Shown here: one piece after another, positions 15,871 to 17,278 of the stretch
Layout: the number at the start of each line of letters is the position of its first letter
How positions within the stretch are numbered: position 1 is the first letter of the stretch
From: CAZART01 sp964487555
Lineage (GTDB): Bacteria; Bacteroidota; Rhodothermia; Rhodothermales; VXPQ01
Length of the DNA stretch: 17,278 nucleotides
Assembly: GCA_964487555.1 (NCBI GenBank)
Contig: CAZART010000111.1
Coordinates: 1 to 17,278 of the forward strand
Reading direction: 5' to 3'
Translations under genes and position numbers: made by a program
The notes under the pieces: generated by a model
What the model was told of the DNA's origin: nothing
The model's input: the letters and a program-made list of their open reading frames with translations, nothing else
The model's database searches: none

Positions 15871-16794
15871 ATGGCAAATCTTCGCGACATACGCAACCGG
15901 ATTAATTCCGTACGGAATACGCAGCAGGTAACGCGTGCCATGAAGATGGTCGCTGCCGCCAAACTCCGTCGTGCGCAGGAGCGGATCTTCAGGACCCGCC
16001 CCTACGCCTACAGGCTCAGCGAGATCATAAGCCGCCTCAAAGAACAGATGGATCCGACGCTGCACGAGCTCTTTCAGGAGAGGGATCAGGTCCGGAGCGT
16101 GCTCTTCGTGATCGTCACGGCGGATCGCGGCCTGGCCGGCGCCTTCAACGCGAACATCATCAAAGCGGCCGAGCAGGCGATGGCCGAATACGAGTATCTT
16201 CGCGAGAGCGGTGATCTACACGTATTGGCGGTGGGTCGGAAGGGCTCCGACCACTTTTCCAAGCGCGGCTATCCGATGGTGGGCTCGTTTCGCGGCGTTT
16301 TTGACAATCTGGAGTTTGAAACCGCGCACAGCGTCGTCAATCTGGCCGTGGAAGGGTACCTCGAAGGCAAGTGGGATGAGGTGAACGTGGCCTACAACGA
16401 GTTCAAGAATACCATCTCCCAGAACCGAGTCGTCGAGCCCGTCCTTCCCATCCCGCGTGAACAGTTCCTGACTCCGGTCATGGCGGCGGAGTCGAACGAT
16501 GGTGAGGGTGTCGAGAAGGGACGCCAGGTGGATTTTATCTTCGAGCCCGGCGCCGAGAACATCCTGGAAGTCCTGATCCCGCGATTTCTACGCTATCAAA
16601 TGTGGCGCGTATTGCTGGAATCGAATGCGTCTGAACACGGTGCGCGGATGGTCGCCATGGACAACGCCACGTCGAACGCAGACGATCTGCTCCGTGAATT
16701 GCGACTCAAATACAACCGCGCTCGGCAAACGGCGATTACGACCGAGATCATCGAAATCGTTTCGGGCGCCAACGCACTCGAGTCAGGGACGTAA
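15871..16794 (+). CDS. atpG: ATP synthase F1 subunit gamma
   Basis: The central rotor shaft of F1, 307 residues (E. coli 287). The N-terminal coiled-coil helix is recognisable as M-A-N-L-R-D-I-R-N-R-I-N-S-V, then T-Q-Q-V-T-R-A-M-K-M-V-A-A-A-K-L. The C-terminal helix contains S-E-H-G-A-R-M-V-A-M-D-N-A-T-S-N-A and R-Q-T-A-I-T-T-E-I-I-E-I-V. The extra length is mainly an acidic/charged insertion around residues 207-222, before the C-terminal helix. It is the last atp gene here; atpD and atpC do not follow. Confidence 0.97.
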   Translation: MANLRDIRNRINSVRNTQQVTRAMKMVAAAKLRRAQERIFRTRPYAYRLSEIISRLKEQMDPTLHELFQERDQVRSVLFVIVTADRGLAGAFNANIIKAAEQAMAEYEYLRESGDLHVLAVGRKGSDHFSKRGYPMVGSFRGVFDNLEFETAHSVVNLAVEGYLEGKWDEVNVAYNEFKNTISQNRVVEPVLPIPREQFLTPVMAAESNDGEGVEKGRQVDFIFEPGAENILEVLIPRFLRYQMWRVLLESNASEHGARMVAMDNATSNADDLLRELRLKYNRARQTAITTEIIEIVSGANALESGT

Positions 16795-16870
16795 AACGCG
16801 CATGGGCCCGTCTAATCGCGGCCTTTGAAGAAGCGTAGCAGACGGCTGCCGACATGAACCGTCCGGTCCG

Positions 16871-16902
16871 TTTGCGCGTACGAAAACCGGCGGATATATT
16901 GG
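16871..16902 (+). promoter_or_regulatory. Candidate Bacteroidota-type promoter for tRNA-Ser
   Basis: TTTG (16871-16874), a 20-base spacer and TATATTGG (16895-16902) fit the Bacteroidota -33 TTTG / -7 TAnnTTTG pattern with one mismatch. The same bases give a TATATT -10 box with a poor -35 (TTGCGC) at 17 bases. It lies about 70 bases before the tRNA and after atpG. Confidence 0.42.
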
Positions 16903-16950
16903 GTCCCGCCTCACGAGACCGAGAGGTTAATGGGAGGCGAGTGACTCGTA

Positions 16951-16968
16951 CCGGGCGGCTGCGCCCGG
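16951..16968 (+). other. GC hairpin in the tRNA leader
   Basis: CCGGGCG (16951-16957) and CGCCCGG (16962-16968) form a perfect 7-bp stem with loop GCTG, ending 4 bases before the tRNA 5' end. It could guide 5' processing or mark the end of atp transcripts; no T run is present. Confidence 0.55.
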
Positions 16969-16972
16969 AATT

Positions 16973-17063
16973 GGAGAGGTGGCCGAGTGGCTGAAGGCGC
17001 TCCCCTGCTAAGGGAGTATACGGTAACCCCGTATCGAGGGTTCGAATCCCTCCCTCTCCGCCA
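16973..17063 (+). tRNA. tRNA-Ser (anticodon GCT)
   Basis: The acceptor stem GGAGAGG (16973-16979) pairs with CCTCTCC (17053-17059), followed by discriminator G and an encoded CCA. The anticodon stem CTCCC/GGGAG encloses CTGCTAA, giving anticodon GCT, which reads AGC/AGT serine codons. A long variable arm (TACGG/CCGTA) is typical of tRNA-Ser. The T arm has GGTTCGAATCC. All parts look intact. Confidence 0.97.
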
Positions 17064-17074
17064 GACAACAGAAC

Positions 17075-17101
17075 AAGGCGGTGCCCTGCCGGCGTCGCCT
17101 T
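17075..17101. terminator. Hairpin after tRNA-Ser, possible bidirectional terminator
   Basis: Bases 17075-17085 can pair with 17091-17101 as an 11-bp stem (nine Watson-Crick pairs and two G-T wobbles) around the loop CTGCC. No clear T run follows. It lies between the tRNA (+) and the convergent partial gene (-). Confidence 0.45.
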
Positions 17102-17121
17102 CGCTGTATCCGGCGGGCGGG

Positions 17122-17278
17122 CTACGAAGTGCTTCGAATCATCGTTCGACGAAGGTGCGCCACCGGTGCACTTTCTCCGTCGTCATCGAGCACGTAGACA
17201 CGAGCAGCCTCGTCGTCGTCGCTCCCGAACATGGACCCTGCGAGGCGCTTTGCCGCATGGCTGAGCGCTTGCGCCTGT
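17122..17278 (-). CDS. C-terminal fragment of an unrecognised protein
   Basis: The minus strand is open from the window edge to a TAG at 17122-17124, giving 51 residues. They look like real coding sequence: A-Q-A-L-S-H-A-A-K-R-L-A-G, then S-D-D-D-E-A-A-R-V-Y-V-L-D-D-D-G-E. The acidic, balanced composition and GC-rich third positions favour this frame over the other open frame. The gene continues beyond the window and its start is not visible. It converges on tRNA-Ser with a hairpin between them. I cannot assign a family. Confidence 0.5.
   Translation of the reverse strand, partial: QAQALSHAAKRLAGSMFGSDDDEAARVYVLDDDGESAPVAHLRRTMIRSTS

Noticed and set aside
16748..17068. Minus-strand open frame of 106 codons across the tRNA
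   Set aside because: It is the antisense of tRNA-Ser; the G-G-I-R-T-L-D-T-G-L-P pattern is a well-known false protein produced by reading tRNA-Ser backwards.

Overview
The window is a stretch of bacterial chromosome, probably from a GC-rich member of the Bacteroidota such as Rhodothermia/Salinibacter relatives (inference). Three things point there. The ATP synthase cluster has the order atpZ-atpI-atpB-atpE-atpF-atpH-atpA-atpG without atpD/atpC, preceded by an M23 peptidase and a bactofilin. AtpB starts with a signal-like peptide and a long non-membrane extension. Few genes have Shine-Dalgarno sequences, and a TTTG / TAnnTTTG-type promoter candidate precedes the tRNA. A 100-N gap shows that this is a draft or metagenomic scaffold.

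Layout. 1-704: 3' part of lysS. 806-3535: a soluble multi-PAS sensor histidine kinase with no response regulator beside it. 3576-4538 (-): queG, followed by a gene-poor stretch to 5151. 5152-5688: a small putative lipoprotein, converging on a long OmpA/PKD outer-membrane protein gene (5831-7405, -) across a shared bidirectional terminator. 7396-7605: two identical 55-base copies flanking the N gap. 7714-8071, possibly to 8460 (-): the wreck of a second copy of the same OmpA-family gene. 8648-8908 (-): rpsT with its terminator. 9115-10751: M23 peptidase, bactofilin and atpZ in close succession. 10741-10908: a purine-rich degenerate heptamer repeat ending in a G-quadruplex candidate. 11104-16794: atpI, atpB, atpE, atpF, atpH, atpA, atpG. 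16973-17063: tRNA-Ser(GCT). 17122-17278 (-): the C-terminal end of an unrecognised gene.

The atp genes encode all of Fo (a, c, b), the stalk subunit delta, and F1 alpha and gamma, plus two small membrane proteins of the AtpZ/AtpI type that probably help assemble the c ring. F1 beta and epsilon must be encoded elsewhere. The M23 peptidase and bactofilin probably act together in cell-wall shaping.

I found no new defence, mobile or biosynthetic system. The most informative observations are the decayed tandem paralogue of the OmpA/PKD gene, the 55-base identity across the gap (assembly overlap, or a hidden further copy), the repeat/G4 block inside the ATP synthase cluster that also supplies the atpZ stop codon, and an unusual Ser/Lys pair in the proton channel of subunit a.
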